A stretch of 64,000 nt of DNA, taken from NCBI RefSeq assembly GCF_905220565.1, contig NC_059414.1, positions 12,398,001-12,462,000 of the forward strand, given 5' to 3'. The stretch comes from Melitaea cinxia (taxonomy: Eukaryota; Arthropoda; Insecta; Lepidoptera; Nymphalidae). Below, in pieces: positions 63,461 to 64,000 of this stretch. A program made the position numbers and the translations under genes. The notes below the pieces were generated by a model, which made no database searches, had not been told where the DNA came from, and saw only the letters and a program-made list of their open reading frames with translations. Each line of letters opens with the position of its first letter. Positions within the stretch are counted from its first letter, which is position 1.

Positions 63461-64000
63461 AACTTAAAAATTACATACGAAGGTAATTATACAAGAAACT
63501 CTTTACGTTTTAGCCTTCTTCTATCTTCTCTAACTAGCGAAAAAAAAACACAGCGTAAATAAAATACTAATGTACCATTTGTATATTCAACTCGTATTTA
63601 ATACGCTTTTTATAACATTCACAACACCGAACCATCGATTTAGTATCTCATTCGCTACACCCAAGTCCGAACACTCAATTGTAATATGAATCTTCGCTGC
63701 ACTAAAAACTTTTAACGTCGTAAAAGAAACAACATTTTTAGCGTTCCCATTAAAAGTAAAATCCCAAGTGTGTGGGGAAACGGGAAATTTATTTACGCCG
63801 AATTCTGCACTCCATTATGGACTAAGTGCTGTGCGATATATTGCATTCGTTGAACCGTCCTGCAAACGATGCTTTACCAATTACAGTCTGATAGTTTGCC
63901 TCTCGGCGTTATTTTGACCGGTATCTATATTGGAACGATTAAAAAATAGTTTTTGTTTTGCTCAAAGTAGGAAGTATACAGTCTTAAAAGCCGTGTTATA

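Larger units (their letters stand above)
58722..64000 (-). other. Upstream sequence or 5' intron of Tk
   Basis: The acceptor before the Tk ATG means this stretch is at least partly Tk intron. It holds repeats B, C, A, G and I, a SINE and the second tRNA-like element. 61040-62240 and 62380-63050 show nothing recognisable. I could not identify the 5' non-coding exon or a promoter. Confidence 0.55.

Overview
This is a piece of an insect nuclear genome, most likely a butterfly or moth. It is AT-rich, its genes are split by introns with GT-AG boundaries, and it is full of short interspersed repeats of a kind I associate with Lepidoptera. It also holds a neuropeptide gene of insect tachykinin type. 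No prokaryotic features, rRNA or CRISPR are present.

The window holds two host genes in convergent orientation. The first, on the plus strand, covers about 10.8-50.9 kb. It is the 3' part of an ensconsin/MAP7 gene (ens), a microtubule-associated protein that recruits and activates kinesin-1. I could assemble 16 constitutive coding exons plus one 39-nt candidate microexon by matching splice sites and phases. The summed reading frame closes exactly and ends at a TAG at 50943-50945. The 5' end of the gene lies upstream of the window. The second gene, on the minus strand at 57.4-58.7 kb, is the tachykinin prepropeptide gene (Tk). Its two coding exons encode a signal peptide and six amidated tachykinin-related peptides.

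Layout: 1-10.8 kb is ens intron and repeats. At 10.8-31.8 kb are the N-terminal coiled-coil exons and the FAFGSSTPR exon, separated by long repeat-rich introns. At 34.7-37.9 kb are the proline/arginine-rich linker exons, with one partial exon duplication set in a large CA microsatellite. At 38.06-42.98 kb an intact Ty3/Gypsy element of CsRn1/Kabuki type sits antisense in an intron, with apparently identical LTRs. At 43.2-46.5 kb are the charged linker and MAP7-domain exons. At 46.5-48.9 kb is a 123-bp tandem array, and at 49.6-50.9 kb are the C-terminal tail exons. From 51 to 57.4 kb lie the ens 3' UTR and intergenic repeats, then Tk, then about 5 kb of Tk upstream sequence or 5' intron, also repeat-rich.

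The standout signal is the array at 46521-48857. It holds 19 seemingly perfect copies of a 123-bp (41-codon) unit copied from the end of the MAP7-domain exon, and each copy carries its own 5' splice donor. Because 123 is a multiple of three and the downstream exon is phase 0, splicing from any of 21 donors would keep the frame. The kinesin-binding coiled coil could then be extended in 41-residue steps. Other notable signals are the phase-neutral microexon, a tRNA-like sequence inside a terminal-inverted-repeat element, and degenerate tandem copies in front of one exon.
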